In this document: one piece after another, positions 34,397 to 45,795 of the stretch
Layout: each line of letters starts with the position of its first letter
Numbering within the stretch: the stretch's first letter is position 1
From: Marsupella aquatica
Taxonomy: Eukaryota; Marchantiophyta
Direction of reading: 5' to 3'
Assembly: GCA_973895155.1 (NCBI GenBank)
Contig: OZ316896.1
Coordinates: 13,020,001 to 13,084,000 of the forward strand
DNA length: 64,000 bases
The notes under the pieces: model-generated
Databases searched by the model: none
What the model was told of the DNA's origin: nothing
The model's input: only the letters and a program-made list of their open reading frames with translations
Translations under genes and position numbers: made by a program

Positions 34397-34979
34397 ATGA
34401 ACTCGCCGAAGGAGTTCTGGACAATGTTCTATTTTGAGAAGGATGCCGAAGCAGCAATCATAGCAACACTGAACGAGAAAGAGCACTCGATACTAGCCAG
34501 CGGGAGAAGTAGGGCACGAGAAGGCGATGTTATGATAATTGCTTACACCATGCCCACACACACAGAGTTGGTACTTCGAGAAGCGCATGGAGGAACCTGG
34601 AACGTGAGGAGGCGAGCAATTCATTTGCAATCCTCTGTTCGGAGCAGCGTTTACAACAGCGACCATGCCACCAAGTGATCGATTACCTCAAGGCTACACG
34701 CAGTACCGCCTACCCAAGAGAAAGGAGGACCTTAGAAAACTCTTAGAATGGTGTCATTGGAATCGAAATGAGTACCCAATTGCGATAGCATTCCAGATAA
34801 GCAGAATCGCTAGGAAATTAAGTTCTAAACTAGAGGAAACCGCAGGAGCTTGCCCAAGATGTATGATGTGGAGTCAACATGACAGTTTTGAGTTTTCTAT
34901 GTTAAACCATTTATTAACGATGTGCTTTAACGAGGAACTCATGGCTCCAGAAGCTTGCACTCCTAGTTTAAGCGAATAG
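34397..34979 (+). CDS. Two small ORFs between primer binding site and gag (gypsy D)
   Basis: ORF 34397-34678 (93 codons, MNSPKEFWTMFYFEKDAEAA) and ORF 34665-34979 (104 codons, MPPSDRLPQGYTQYRLPKRK) overlap by 14 bases in different frames. Neither has a known domain; the second has CPRCMMW. Tat/Ogre elements are known to carry an extra ORF ahead of gag, so these may be the counterpart or one frameshifted gene. Confidence that they are coding is modest. Confidence 0.4.
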
Positions 34980-35201
34980 GAGTCATTTCGCAGAGGGCAT
35001 AGCCGCAGTTGAGCAAAGGAGAGAGAGGAACTGATTAACAAAAGTTATAGCATTAGTCAAGTAAAGGAGACAGTAGAAGGTCTCCGTTTTTGTGAAAAGT
35101 AACGAGTAATAAGATCTTGACATCACCCTTGTAAAGAAAGACCTGATCGTTGAGTATATAGCTTGAAGGCAGAGAAAAGGCTTTGCTAACCCAGAAGATA
35201 A

Positions 35202-36272
35202 ATGGGCAAGACGCCCATCAATCCCAACGAAGGGGAAATGGCAGAGGAGTTCGAACCTTTCCAAGGAAGCAGACTCAGACTTGAGGTCGAAGAACGAATC
35301 GAGACTTCAAGGGCTCAAGATAAGGTCGAAGAACCCCTGGAAGAAGCCATGGAACGACTTAAAACCCACCAAGGAGCTGGCATTAGTTCTAGATCGGCTC
35401 CTACCAGAAGGGTTAAAATACCCATGTTCAAGGGAGCACCTGATGAAGATGCCGATACCCACTTAGCACGTTTCGAAGAAATGCTCAGAGCTAACCACGA
35501 ACAGAATGACACAGCCTGATTAGAGCTGTTTCCCAGCTCACTGGACAAGGAGGCTTTTGTATGGTACACTCAATACCCAGCTGACCATTTCAAAACTTGG
35601 CTTGAGTTTTCAAAAGAATTCTTAGATCATTACAGAAGGGCTAAGGAAGAATCTGATTTGTATAGCATTCTGCAAAACATGACTCAGAAGAAAGAAGAAC
35701 CAGTACAGAATTATATTGGACGGTTAAAGGTAACAATGAGGCGATTAACTAACAAACCATCCGATGGGCAACGAATTAGCTGGATGAGAAAGGCTGTGAA
35801 GGGAAGTCTAGTCACAGTGGTAGAACAAAATCCCACTTCTAATGCTGACGAATACGAGAAAAGATTAATACGTCTAGAAGGCATTACTCAAATGCTTAAC
35901 CAGGAAAAGAACGAGAGCAGTAAGGATGAAGAGAGGGTTAACCGGAAAACAGAACCTTCTAAGGTAGAAGTCAAGGAAAACCGAGAGCAAGGCGAGCTGA
36001 GTACTCGTAAATTCTGTGAAATACATATGAGGCCTGGACATACTACTCAGGAATGCAACCAGAATCCTTTTAAAAAGAAACCTAGCCTAGGTGTAAATCA
36101 GGTAGGAACAAGCAAACAAGATGGGGATAGGATGGAGAGTAGTTAGGGATATTACAATCCGGATCGTAATGCAAACCGAAGGCCCTATAAGGATGGTGGT
36201 ACTAAATACCCACCGATTTGCTATTACTGTCGACTAACTGGCCACATCAGGGGGCCCGATTGTGAATTATGG
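35202..36272 (+). pseudogene. gag: Gypsy D gag, two in-frame stops
   Basis: Retrotransposon Gag on the same frame as pol. From MGKTPINPNEGEMAEEFEPF it shows the capsid segment around TRRVKIPMFKGAPDEDADTH, LARFEEML, EAFVWYTQYPADHFKTW and FSKEFLDHYR. It ends with two zinc-binding motifs, FCEIHMRPGHTTQEC (near 36010) and CYYCRLTGHIRGPDC (near 36222). In-frame stops are TGA at 35517-35519 and TAG at 36144-36146. Without them gag and pol would be a single polyprotein frame, with no frameshift site between them. Confidence 0.85.
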
Positions 36273-39200
36273 ATGAAGGACATGAAAGAAAAAGAAGAAA
36301 TAGCGGGGAAAGCCCCAGCACCTGTGAATACTGTGCAGGTGTCAACATACGTGGTGACAAGATCTCAAGGGCAGCCAGAGAACTCAACCCAAACCAATTC
36401 CCCGGAGACGGAGGGGGGATTCGATTGGAGCCAAATGGATGCAACCACCCGAGAAATGGCGGATGAAATTCGCCACAAACAGCGGAACGAGACTTTGCCA
36501 CGACCTGAACGATTAATGCGTTCAGAACCTTACGCAGAGACAAATACGGAAATTCTAGAGGAGGGAGTGACTATGGGGGGATTCGATCAAGAAACGGGAC
36601 AACTTCCACGAGACAAAGAACCACCGAATAACCCTGCCGAAGCGAACCAGCGAATAGTGGATAAGCTAGTGCAACTCATCGTGAAGACCCGAGTCGACAT
36701 CACTGTCGAAGAACTGTTCCAGTTAGCACCACAGTGCAAGGAAGCAGTAATGAGACGGTTGGGGGGCAGAATTAGTCCTACCACATTACCCGGAGTACCA
36801 CTATACCAAGCTGGGAAGATTCCCCTAATCGACAAAGGAGCCGTAGTACAGATCAGCGTAAGGGGCATCAAACTAAAGAACGTATTGCTGGATGGAGGGT
36901 CAGCCGTAAACCTCATGAGTGAGCAAACCTACAGACTTCTAGGCAGAGTCAAACTCTTACCAGCCCCTTTTAATTTAATAATGGCCGATCAAAGCAGTTG
37001 TCACCCACTGGGTTACGTGCCAAACTTACCAATGCTGATTTCAGGCATCAAGTACAATTTAGGAGTGGTAGTTTTGAGAGAAGCAGATTCCACCCGAGGA
37101 CAACCCATGTTGTTAGGACGACCTTGGCTAAGACAGGCCAAAGTAAAACAACACTGGGGGGAAGAGAAGGATTATATAAAAATAGAACACGGAGGAGAGA
37201 CTTTCAAGATCAGAACCAAGGCTATCGAGGATGGTGTACCACCTATGGCCAGAGTCTGTACCTTGAACTGGGCAGAGGGGTTGAATGAGGATGAAGAAGA
37301 GACCTATTTAAAATGCCGTCCAGACTTAGTCCCAATTTCAGATATGGAAATAGTCAAGCTCGACGAGATGCAAGGAATGACCAAAGAAAAAATGGATCAT
37401 GATCTACGAAACGATCTGTTTAAACACATAGACCCGCAAGGCATTCAGGAGTGCTCATTAAAGGAGGAAGAAGCACAGACCACCTTGCAGGATCTAGCAG
37501 AGAAGGTGGTGGGATGGAGTGCCACCGAGGAAGAGCACATTCAGAAGGTCGATTTGAGTGACATTGAACGACCACGAGAAGTAAAGATAGGGAAACACCT
37601 TTCCCCCGAGCTCAAAGAGGAACTTGTTACCCTACTCGCCGAATTCCGAGATGTTTTTGCCTGGGATTACACGGAGTTAAAGGGAGTTCCAGAGTCAATT
37701 GGCGTACATCGAATCCGACTCGTACCAGGATCAGTACCGGTGCAGACACAACGATATAGGATGAACCCCAACTATGCGGAAAAGGTAAAAGAAGAAATCC
37801 AAAGGCTCCTTGATGCCAAATTCATTGAACCTGTTAAGCGTTATACGTGGCTATCCCCGATAGTCGTAGTACCTAAGAAAAATGGGAAGTTAAGAGTCTG
37901 CATTGATTTCAGAAAATTAAACGCAGCGACCATAAAAGACCCTTTTCCGGTACCCTTTCTAGAAGCAGTTCTGGATGTGGTAGCAGGAAAGTCAGCTTAT
38001 TCATTTTTAGATGGGTACAGCGGGTACAGTCAGGTCCGGTTAGCAACAGAAGCAAGGGAGCTGACTACTTTCATTACGGAATGGGGCGCCTTCCAGTGTC
38101 TCCTATTACCCTTTGGATTATGCAATGGGCCTAGTACATTCCAGCGATTAATGATGATGTTATTTCATGAGTATTTGAATCAGTTTATGCAAATCTTCCT
38201 AGATGACTTCACCATATACGGAGAGGAAGAGCAACATATAGGTCATCTCAGATTATGCCTCTTAAGATGTAGGGAAGGGGGAGTCAGCCTGAACCCTGAT
38301 AAGTGCACCTTCTTTGTACCATCGGGCAAGATATTAGGACACATAGTTTGTAAACAAGGCTTGTTAGTAGACCCAGATAAGATAAAAATCATTAAAGAGA
38401 TGCCAGTCCCCAATAGTGCAACTCAAGTCAGAAGGTTCCTGGGAAGTGGAGGTTTCTATCATCGTTACATCAAGAGTTACTCCCAAATCAGTGCCCCGTT
38501 GGCACGATTAACGGGTAACCATCAAACGTTCACTTGGGACGACGACTATCAGAAAGCGTTTGAAGAAATCAAGGACCGGTTGTGCCATGCACCCATACTC
38601 AAGGAGCCAGATTGGAAGAGGGAGTTCCATCTACATACAAATGCTTCTCTGGTGGCGGTGGGGGCAGTGTTAGCACAGAAGGGAGAACAAGGTATCGATT
38701 TACTAGTATACTATGCCAGTAGACTGTTAAACGTGCATGAAAGGAACTACACCACGACTGAGAGGGAAGCATTAGCCATGATATTTGCAGTAAAGAAATT
38801 TAGGCATTATTTACTTGGGAATCGATTCATATTCTATGTAGATCATAATGCCTTGGTCAACTTAGTAAACAAACCACAGCTGTCGGGCCGAATTGCAAGA
38901 TGGATTTTGTTATTAGCTGAGTTTGATTACACCATCATTTATAAACCCGGGAAAACCCATGTCATACCCGATTATTTGAGTAGACTCGAATCAGGAGAGA
39001 CAGGCAAGGAAGAAGACGATCAATTACCGGATATGGAGCTATTTCAAGATGCCAAGGAAAGGCATCATGTAAATCTAGTGACCTTGGATGACGAACCAGC
39101 ATTAGAAAGGTATTTACGCACAGCGGTATTCCCCGAGGGGTTGTCCAGTAAGGAAAGGAAGGTCTACGCCTATAAGGCAAGACCCTACACCTTGATCAAC

Positions 39201-40325
39201 CACGTGCTTTATTACCAGGGGCCCGATGACATACTACGTAGAGTAGTTCCGGAGGAAGAACGGCCAGAAGCCTTAATTGCAGCACATGAAGGACTAGGAG
39301 GGGGACATTTCGGCACCGAGATCACCCTGAGGAAGATTCTTCAGCAAGGATGTTGGTGGGCAACTGTCCATAAAGACACTCGGGAGTTTGAAAAAACGTG
39401 CGACCTGTGTCAGCGTACAAGACCTATAAAGGAAAACATGGAGTTCAGGCCTATAATCGCCCCTTATATTTTTCAGAAATGGGGACTAGATTTCATAGGA
39501 CCCATCACTCCATCTTCCAGATATAGTCAGAACCAGTATATTTTAGCAGCAACAGAGTATACCACAAAATGGGTGGAAGCAGTCGCAACTCGGGAGAACA
39601 CTGCCCGAGTAACAGCCAAGTTCTTGTACCAGAACATCATCACGAGATACGGATTACCAGGTGAGCTAGTGAGCAATCAAGGTTCACATTTTCTGAACAA
39701 GGTTATCCAGGAACTGACGGATAATTACCATATAAGCCATCGGTTTTCGACTCCCTATTACCCTCAGTGTAACGGGCAAGCGGAGTCAACAAAGAAAGTC
39801 TTACTCAACGTTTTACGGAAAGTGGTTAACGAACAGCAAAACGATTGGGACGTTCAGCTGCCGGCGGCAGTATGGGCATTCCGCACGGCATATAAGGTAA
39901 CCACGGGCCACACCCCTTTTCAATTAATGTTTGGAGTTGAGGCCCGTATACCGACGGACTACGAATTACCTAGTTTGCAAATCGCAGCGGGATACGATAT
40001 AAATCAGAACCCGTGTTTAACTAGACGGTTAAAAGCACTATTGAAGGTTACCAAAACCCGGAGAAGGGCCGAAGAATGATTAGAGTATGTACAAGGACAA
40101 CGCAAGCGACGAATAGACGATCAACGGGAGGTAACCACGTTCACGGAAGGGGAATTAGTACTGTGGTGCCGAAAGCGGGCATGAATAAAAAAAGGAAAGT
40201 TGAGACTTAAATGGGAAGGACCCTTTACCGTCCTCAAGGCGTGGGGAAACGGAACCTTCAAAATTACCAGCCAGGATGGGAGCGAGCAACAGCAGGTGAA
40301 CGGGAATAAGATGAAGTAGTACCAC
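36273..40325 (+). pseudogene. pol: Gypsy D pol: protease, reverse transcriptase, RNase H, integrase
   Basis: 1268 codons are open to 40079 and the same frame runs on with stops at 40077, 40182 and 40317. Domains by residue: protease near 203-212 (VLLDGGSAVNL); reverse transcriptase about 500-700 with FLDDF at 643-646; RNase H from about 775; integrase HHCC zinc site about 1000-1050 (HEGLGGGHFG...CDLCQ); DDE core with GLDFIGP and GQAEST; GPF-type C-terminal module past the first stop (WEGPFTVL). Two catalytic positions are changed: RNase H LHTNAS (residue 790, Asp expected) and integrase LVSNQGSHF (about 1135, Asp expected). With the stops this copy cannot be autonomous. Confidence 0.93.
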
Positions 40326-40337
40326 GTAAGGAACGAC

Positions 40338-41567
40338 GTGTACTTACGAGAAGTAGAGGATACGGTTAACGACTACCCAAGGGAAAGCAAAGTTGGCAAC
40401 GACTCCGATACGGTACCGGCGCTCAACGAGGACGACGACAGCTATCAATTGCCGACAGCACCACCTAACGAGAATCAAGCGGATGGAGAAGGGTACGAGC
40501 TACCCACTAGAATGGTAGCCTGTATCGGCATGACCCCCGATCAAGCATCTACGGAAGCCACCGGAGGGGCACTCACCGCCAAGAACAAGGAACGACCCTT
40601 AGCACACGCAAAGAAGCTAGTCGCGACCACCACACGTGACACACTACGACGAGAAGAAAGCACCAATGAACAAGGACGAGAACTAACGATCAAGGGGTAC
40701 CCGTTAGAGGATTACGTGAACGGAACCATTCCATCAAACGAACCAACGGAATCAGGTCAAATCAAGTCAGTGGTTCTAGCGGAGGAGGACCTATCTGAAA
40801 TCTTTCAAATCCATGATTGGAAGCACAAATTACCCAAAGGCCAGGAAGAGAGGAGGAGAAGGTTTCCTTATAGAGTAGTAATTGTAGGATGTACACACGG
40901 ACCCTTTTCCACATGGATTGCAGATCGGATTTTGATAGGACCCAACTCGATACCCTGTATTGAGGACTACTCCACGGGAAAATTACATGTTATACTAGAA
41001 GTTCAGGATACACTAGAATCCAAAGGGCGAGCACCATCATCCGCCAAAGAACTGTTAAACCAAAAACCCTATTTCCGACTGGCAAGGAGATTACGAGAGA
41101 ACCCCGAGTGGAGTGGCTATCAGCGCGAGGTGAAATTCGAATGGTCGAGGGTCGGTAATAGGCATTACACATTACCGATGGGCATGAAGACTTTGAAGCT
41201 GAAACGATCAAACGAGTTTGAGGACGATAAACCGAGGAAGCGCGTTACTATCAGCGAACTACTCGAAACCCCGGCGATGGAGGAGACACCAGCCCCCACG
41301 CACACAGAAGGAGAAGGGCCGACAACAGCAGAGGGCATGGAGCTGGAAGTTTCTGAGTCAGCGGAAAGGGAAAGTAGCAACCCCAAAGATGATCAAGAGA
41401 TCGTGAGTCAGGGACCTTCAGCGGCTGACCATCTCTCGGAAACTACAGCCAAAAGGGAAGGGCAGGGGCCCGCCGAGGAGCCAACCCTAGAGACACAAAC
41501 CAAATCAGTAATCAAGGCACCAACGGAGCAAGCGGCCGAGCAGACAGAAGAACAACAGGGAAACTAG
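40338..41567 (+). CDS. Gypsy D accessory ORF directly after pol
   Basis: 410 codons in the same frame as pol, entered after the TAG at 40317. The first 140 residues are polar. A more ordered block follows at about 150-285 (EIFQIHDWKHKLPKGQ, RRFPYRVVIVGCTHGPFSTW, PYFRLARRLRENPEWSGYQR). The end is acidic and low-complexity. I do not recognise the block. It has no signal peptide or membrane segment, so it is not an envelope-like protein. It may be a C-terminal extension of Pol rather than a separate protein. Confidence 0.55.
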   Translation: MYLREVEDTVNDYPRESKVGNDSDTVPALNEDDDSYQLPTAPPNENQADGEGYELPTRMVACIGMTPDQASTEATGGALTAKNKERPLAHAKKLVATTTRDTLRREESTNEQGRELTIKGYPLEDYVNGTIPSNEPTESGQIKSVVLAEEDLSEIFQIHDWKHKLPKGQEERRRRFPYRVVIVGCTHGPFSTWIADRILIGPNSIPCIEDYSTGKLHVILEVQDTLESKGRAPSSAKELLNQKPYFRLARRLRENPEWSGYQREVKFEWSRVGNRHYTLPMGMKTLKLKRSNEFEDDKPRKRVTISELLETPAMEETPAPTHTEGEGPTTAEGMELEVSESAERESSNPKDDQEIVSQGPSAADHLSETTAKREGQGPAEEPTLETQTKSVIKAPTEQAAEQTEEQQGN

Positions 41568-41606
41568 CTGAACGAACTTCAACGAGAAGGGAGACGGAAG
41601 CTGACC

Positions 41607-43851
41607 ATGGGAAAATTATTAGCCAACCTGGATCCCACGGAAGCGATCACAGCGGTCACCACAGCGATAATGGAGGAAACGACCCCTTCTAGGACCAAGA
41701 GGAACCGCAAGGGGACAGCCAAAATGATTAAACTTGAGCCGCCAACGATGAGGGAGGTGCGATCCGTAAGGGGAAAGAGCAAAATAGTCGAATACGAGGA
41801 GGAAGAACCGGAAGAATCCGACAGTGAAGAAGAAGAAGAACTAGTAGAAGAAGCAAAAAGTAGGACCGGGAAGGCGACGCGCGCCGCAAAGGCGAGTCCA
41901 GGGGAAACAAGTCATGTTTTGAAATTTGAGAGAATGGGGCCACAGATATTGCAAACTATGCACGGACAAGCACACAGGAAATTTCTACAGACACAAGGAT
42001 TGGAGAAATTTGTGAAACTAAAGTGGAATCAAACCACGAAGCTACAAGCAGAGGACTACAGCGAGTTCATCACCACGTGGAAACCCACCAAAAATCAGGG
42101 AATATGTAGGGGCCAAGTCATTAAGACGAATCCTCGGAAGCTTCAGGAGCTTTTCAAACTGCCAAAGCAAGGAGCGGAGATCAAGAAACGGATGGGGAAA
42201 ACTTGGCAACCTGCCACATTTCCACAACACAAGGACGTAGACGACAACAGGGGCTATCCGACCAAGCATTGCACGAATGAGAAAATCAAGGAAAGGCTCA
42301 AATTTGTAACCCATGCATTACATTGGAAGAGGCCCAGATCAGAATATCCTCGATTTATGATTAAAATTGTAGAGGAGGGAGACGGGAAGCAAAAGGATTG
42401 GTCGGCCTTTTTCCATGAAGGGTTTCATGCAGCCATCAAGCGAGCTAAACGATTAATCAGCAGTAAAAGCAACCTGCCAGTAGAGATCGAGTCGCATCTC
42501 CAAGTGCTAATCGAGAGTCAGCTTACAGGGGAAGACGGGGGAAAAATGGAATCAACAGCTACCATTTACCAACCAATGAGGAGTGAGGGAGCCAAGAAGC
42601 AGAAGGGCACCCTGCCAGAAGAGGAAAGCAGCCAACAAAGAGCAAGAGGGGGACGCATCACCAGTGCGCACCACCAGAAGGAAAGAAACCAATCCAACAC
42701 CGACCAAGAAGGAGTCAGAATCAGAGGGTCAGGAACCAGCGGAGGAAGACAAAATACGAGCAGAAACCAAGGCTTATAGGACAGCGCCCATTAATGACGA
42801 CGACCTCAAGTACGCCCTCTCAACCGTAAAAGAAGGTGATGAACAACAATTCCGGGAGAAGCTGGGGATTGAAGTATTGAAAGAGAAGATCAGCACAGTG
42901 CAAAAAGATAGCATCTTTACAGTCATGATCGGACAAATCGCCAGTCAATTAGCCATTTATCAGGGAATAACGAGTTCGCTAGTACACTTGGAGTGGAACA
43001 AGCGAGAAGAAGAAATCGCCGAGGACTTAGCCGGGAAGGAGGAGGCAGATAAATGGGCAGTGGAGGCCGAGGAGACCATCAAGGAGTTACTAAATCGTAA
43101 CAAAGAGCTAATAGCAGATAAGGATCAACTGACAACCATAGGAAGAGGCTGGAGGCATGAGGAGGCAGCCACGCAGGAATTGGCTGATTACCTAGGAATG
43201 GAAGGGTTACATCCAGGGGGACTAACGACAAATTACCAGGAGGTTGTCACGGCCATCGGAGCAGCCATAGCCACAGTCAAAGCAGATAGCCAAAAGATCA
43301 ATTCACAGCTAAGGGAGGATAACAAGAAACTCAAAGAAATAGAAGAATTGCAATCGCAACTCAAGGATGAAGCAGCAAAGCAACGCAGAACAGCCGGGGA
43401 ATGGGCAGTGGAACGCCAGAGGGTGGAGGAATTGAAGAAAAAGCTCCAGGGTCTGGAAACCCAACTCCAGCAAACCACCGCAGTCAAAGGGGACCCCACG
43501 GAGGATCTGAACAAACAAGCCCTACTGGAGGAGCAACTGGGGAAGCTCGAACGAAAACACTATGAAGTATCGGAGAGTTGGAGAATCACAGAAGACGACT
43601 ATAAGCGGAAAATTGCTGAGTTAGAAGCCACTGTGAAGCTACAGGGCACTGGAGAGGAGAGTATCACTGAACAGACCAAGGAACTCGAGCAGTTGAGGGC
43701 AGAGAACGATCAGCTTTCGCAAGAACTGGAAGATAAGGAACGATCAATTTTGGATTTAAAATCCGAAGTGAGGAAGCTGAAGGCACAGAGTAGAGTTCCG
43801 ATAACTCCAACCAGGACGACCAATGTTAGCGAGGGTAGGGGAGTGAAGTAG
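41607..43851 (+). pseudogene. Gypsy D accessory gene: third copy of the coiled-coil protein family, one frame change
   Basis: 41607-42779 holds an acidic N-terminal part and the conserved domain (FLQTQGLEKFVKLKWNQ, EDYSEFITTWKP, NPRKLQELFKLPKQG, DDNRGYPTKHC, ERLKFVTHALHWKRPRSE). 42583-43851, in the next frame, holds the linker and a coiled coil of about 300 residues (EIEELQSQLKDEAAKQRR, LEQLRAENDQLSQELEDKER). The two frames overlap by 197 bases; the change probably lies near 42590-42700. Domain order matches the genes of solo LTRs A and B. It ends 76 bp before the 3' LTR, the position where Tat/Athila elements carry their extra or env-like ORF. Confidence 0.78.
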
Positions 43852-43915
43852 AACGGTGACGACTTGTCCCCAACGTGTACCAAGCATAACGGATATCGAG
43901 GACGAATCCGTAGGT

Positions 43916-43927
43916 AAGCAAAGGAGA
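43916..43927 (+). other. Polypurine tract of gypsy D
   Basis: AAGCAAAGGAGAA immediately before the TG of the 3' LTR, the usual plus-strand primer position. Confidence 0.75.
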
Positions 43928-44054
43928 ATGTAAACGATAAAAATTACACCGGCGATATTATAGTTTTTTTTAGGTTTAGAAGTGTCAACTAGAGGTCAAC
44001 CAAGAGTATTTAGGAAGTAGTAAGCAAGGACCAGCGGTTATTCATTTTGTTGAG

Positions 44055-44660
44055 ATGACAGAAAGGCTGGAAGTAGGGGAGGCGACGATCATCTCGATTA
44101 ATGGTCGTGTAGGAGTCGAGTTCTGCTATGAAGGCTGCGATGGCCTACTAGCAGATGGCAGAGTATGTGCCTTAGGCACAAGAGCTTGACAGAAAAGGCA
44201 AGGGGGGGCGGATATAGGAACCCCCGTTAGCAGGAATCGGTTAGCTCATGAGTGTAAGTCGCTAGGCGAAGGAGTGCCTATGTTCATGTTCACTATTCGG
44301 ATCAAAGAAGAAAGCTGTCGTGTATGGGATGCGGCGGGGCAACAATTGTTTGGAATGAAGGGCGAAGAGTTCCGCCAACGATTCACCACCGGCGAGGCCA
44401 TCAAAGAACTCTGTAGAAAGGTCATGCGGAAGAAATGGAATCTGCTGCTAAGACGGGATAACAGCCACGATCAGCGGATTACGTGGCGATTAATCACCGC
44501 CGAACAAGTAATTGTGGCCGGCAAACCGAGCAACCCCAAGGAAGATGACAGAAGTCAGGAGGTCGAGGCACATATGGCAAGATTAACAATCGGGAGTCCG
44601 GAAGCTTCCGGATCAGGCGCAACCGAAGGGAATCGAGGAGGCCGTTGCACAGTTCAGTAA
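44055..44660 (+). CDS. U3 ORFs of gypsy D 3' LTR (45 and 128 codons)
   Basis: A short ORF starting ATG at 44055 (MTERLEVGEATIISINGRVG) ends at TGA 44190. ORF 44274-44660 starts MPMFMFTIRIKEESCRVWD and contains FRQRFTTGEAIKELCRKVMR and LLLRRDNSHDQRITWRL. In the 5' LTR the second ORF is broken by CAA-TGA (CGA to TGA, near 32863) and TAG (CAG to TAG, near 33041), both C-to-T changes. The ORFs lie upstream of the TATA box, so they would need another promoter or read-through. No domain is recognised. Confidence 0.4.
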
Positions 44661-45403
44661 CCAGGAAGATAGAACTTCTTGACATAGTAATCAACAGTTC
44701 TTGGCTTCCACTCATCGTTCTGCTAAGCATTAGTTAGCGTTCTTGATGAACGAGCGAAGGAGATCAAAGAGGAGGCGCGAGTCGTCCAACTGTAATCGGC
44801 GCACCCCAAGATGTAGTAGAGGCCTCGGCAAAGACGGACGCGAGGCATAGGTATTTAGAGGCTGTGGAGCGCTAGGCGCTCTGTCACTTTTTGCTAGAAG
44901 TCTGGGGCAAGGTAGGGCTCCGCTCACCTTAGGAATGCCAGCAATTTTGTAATAGTGTCCCTACTCAGTTGAGTAGTCTTTGAGTATAAAGAGAGAGTTT
45001 GGAATGAATGCAACAGAGTGAAGTCCGCACTTGAGCAGTGAATGAGAACGTCGAATCAGAGAGAGAGAGAGAGAAGGAATTTGCTTTATGCAGCAAGTCG
45101 TTACTCGTTAATCGCAACGATGAATGAATATCGTCTCATTGCGAACCAGAACCTTACGGGCCAGTGCCTCAAGGTATAGGTTGAACAGACAGCTAGTGAG
45201 AAGCAGTGTCTGGTTGGAGATAGTGTGTTTTGAGGGCGATACATTGGTTGTCATACACCTCCATCATACAAGGGTAAATGTGATACTGGGGTACTTGCTT
45301 AGGGTAACCCTGTCATAGTCACCCACACAATCCGGAAATCAATTGCCAGGCAGGCTGATTCAAAGGACAGCCGGACTTAATCAGGTCACGGCTACTAAAA
45401 ACC

Positions 45404-45724
45404 ATGAACGCAGACAGCAGTGACGACAAGTCTTGCTCCTTGATTACCTTAAGATCACTGGAACTGTGGATCTGTTCTATCGGCACCCATCTTATTTCCC
45501 GTCAGTCACTATACAAGAACATTCCGATTTGCTTGATCACTTACCGCGAGTGGTGTGGGTTTATTGAGATTGTGTATAGAGAGGGGTTAGTGTTGGCCGA
45601 GGCTGAAGTGCCTAAGAAGTGGAAGATGGAACTCGACATTCAAGAGCACTTGGTCGGATTCACTTACGGGGACTGTGTCGAGATAGAAGGAGTGCCGCCT
45701 CTCGAAGGTCGGTTAATCGTTTAA
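45404..45724 (+). CDS. 106-codon ORF in the 3' LTR of gypsy D
   Basis: Second copy of the ORF at 33892-34212, also uninterrupted, with substitutions such as YENILI/YKNIPI and LKGRLII/LEGRLIV. Seen twice, but two LTRs of one element are not independent evidence of selection. Confidence 0.4.
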   Translation: MNADSSDDKSCSLITLRSLELWICSIGTHLISRQSLYKNIPICLITYREWCGFIEIVYREGLVLAEAEVPKKWKMELDIQEHLVGFTYGDCVEIEGVPPLEGRLIV

Positions 45725-45795
45725 ACGAGATTACTGAGGAGAAGGTAGTTAAACGGCCATTAATCGCAAGGTCGAAGTTGGCGTTTAACACAGCT

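Larger units (their letters stand above)
32413..45790 (+). mobile_element. Gypsy D: full-length Ty3/gypsy LTR retrotransposon, 13.4 kb, TSD CAGCT
   Basis: Two LTRs of 1866 and 1863 bp start TGTAAACG and end TTTAACA. CAGCT flanks the element at 32408-32412 and 45791-45795. A primer binding site, a purine tract and gag-pol in gypsy order (PR-RT-RNaseH-IN) are all present. By eye the LTRs differ at roughly 38 sites (about 2 percent), nearly all transitions, so it is among the youngest insertions here. The FLDDF reverse transcriptase motif, the FCxxH...GHxTxxC gag motif and extra ORFs both before gag and after pol recall the Tat/Ogre-Athila branch. Confidence 0.95.
43928..45790 (+). repeat. 3' LTR of gypsy D
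   Basis: Ends GCGTTTAACA, followed by target copy CAGCT. It has fewer deaminated sites inside ORFs than the 5' LTR: the 128-codon U3 ORF is intact here and broken there. TATAAAG lies at 44985-44991. Confidence 0.95.

Noticed and set aside
40338-43851. Envelope gene of gypsy D
   Set aside because: The ORFs after pol have no signal peptide, transmembrane segment or furin-type site; they are soluble, coiled-coil proteins.
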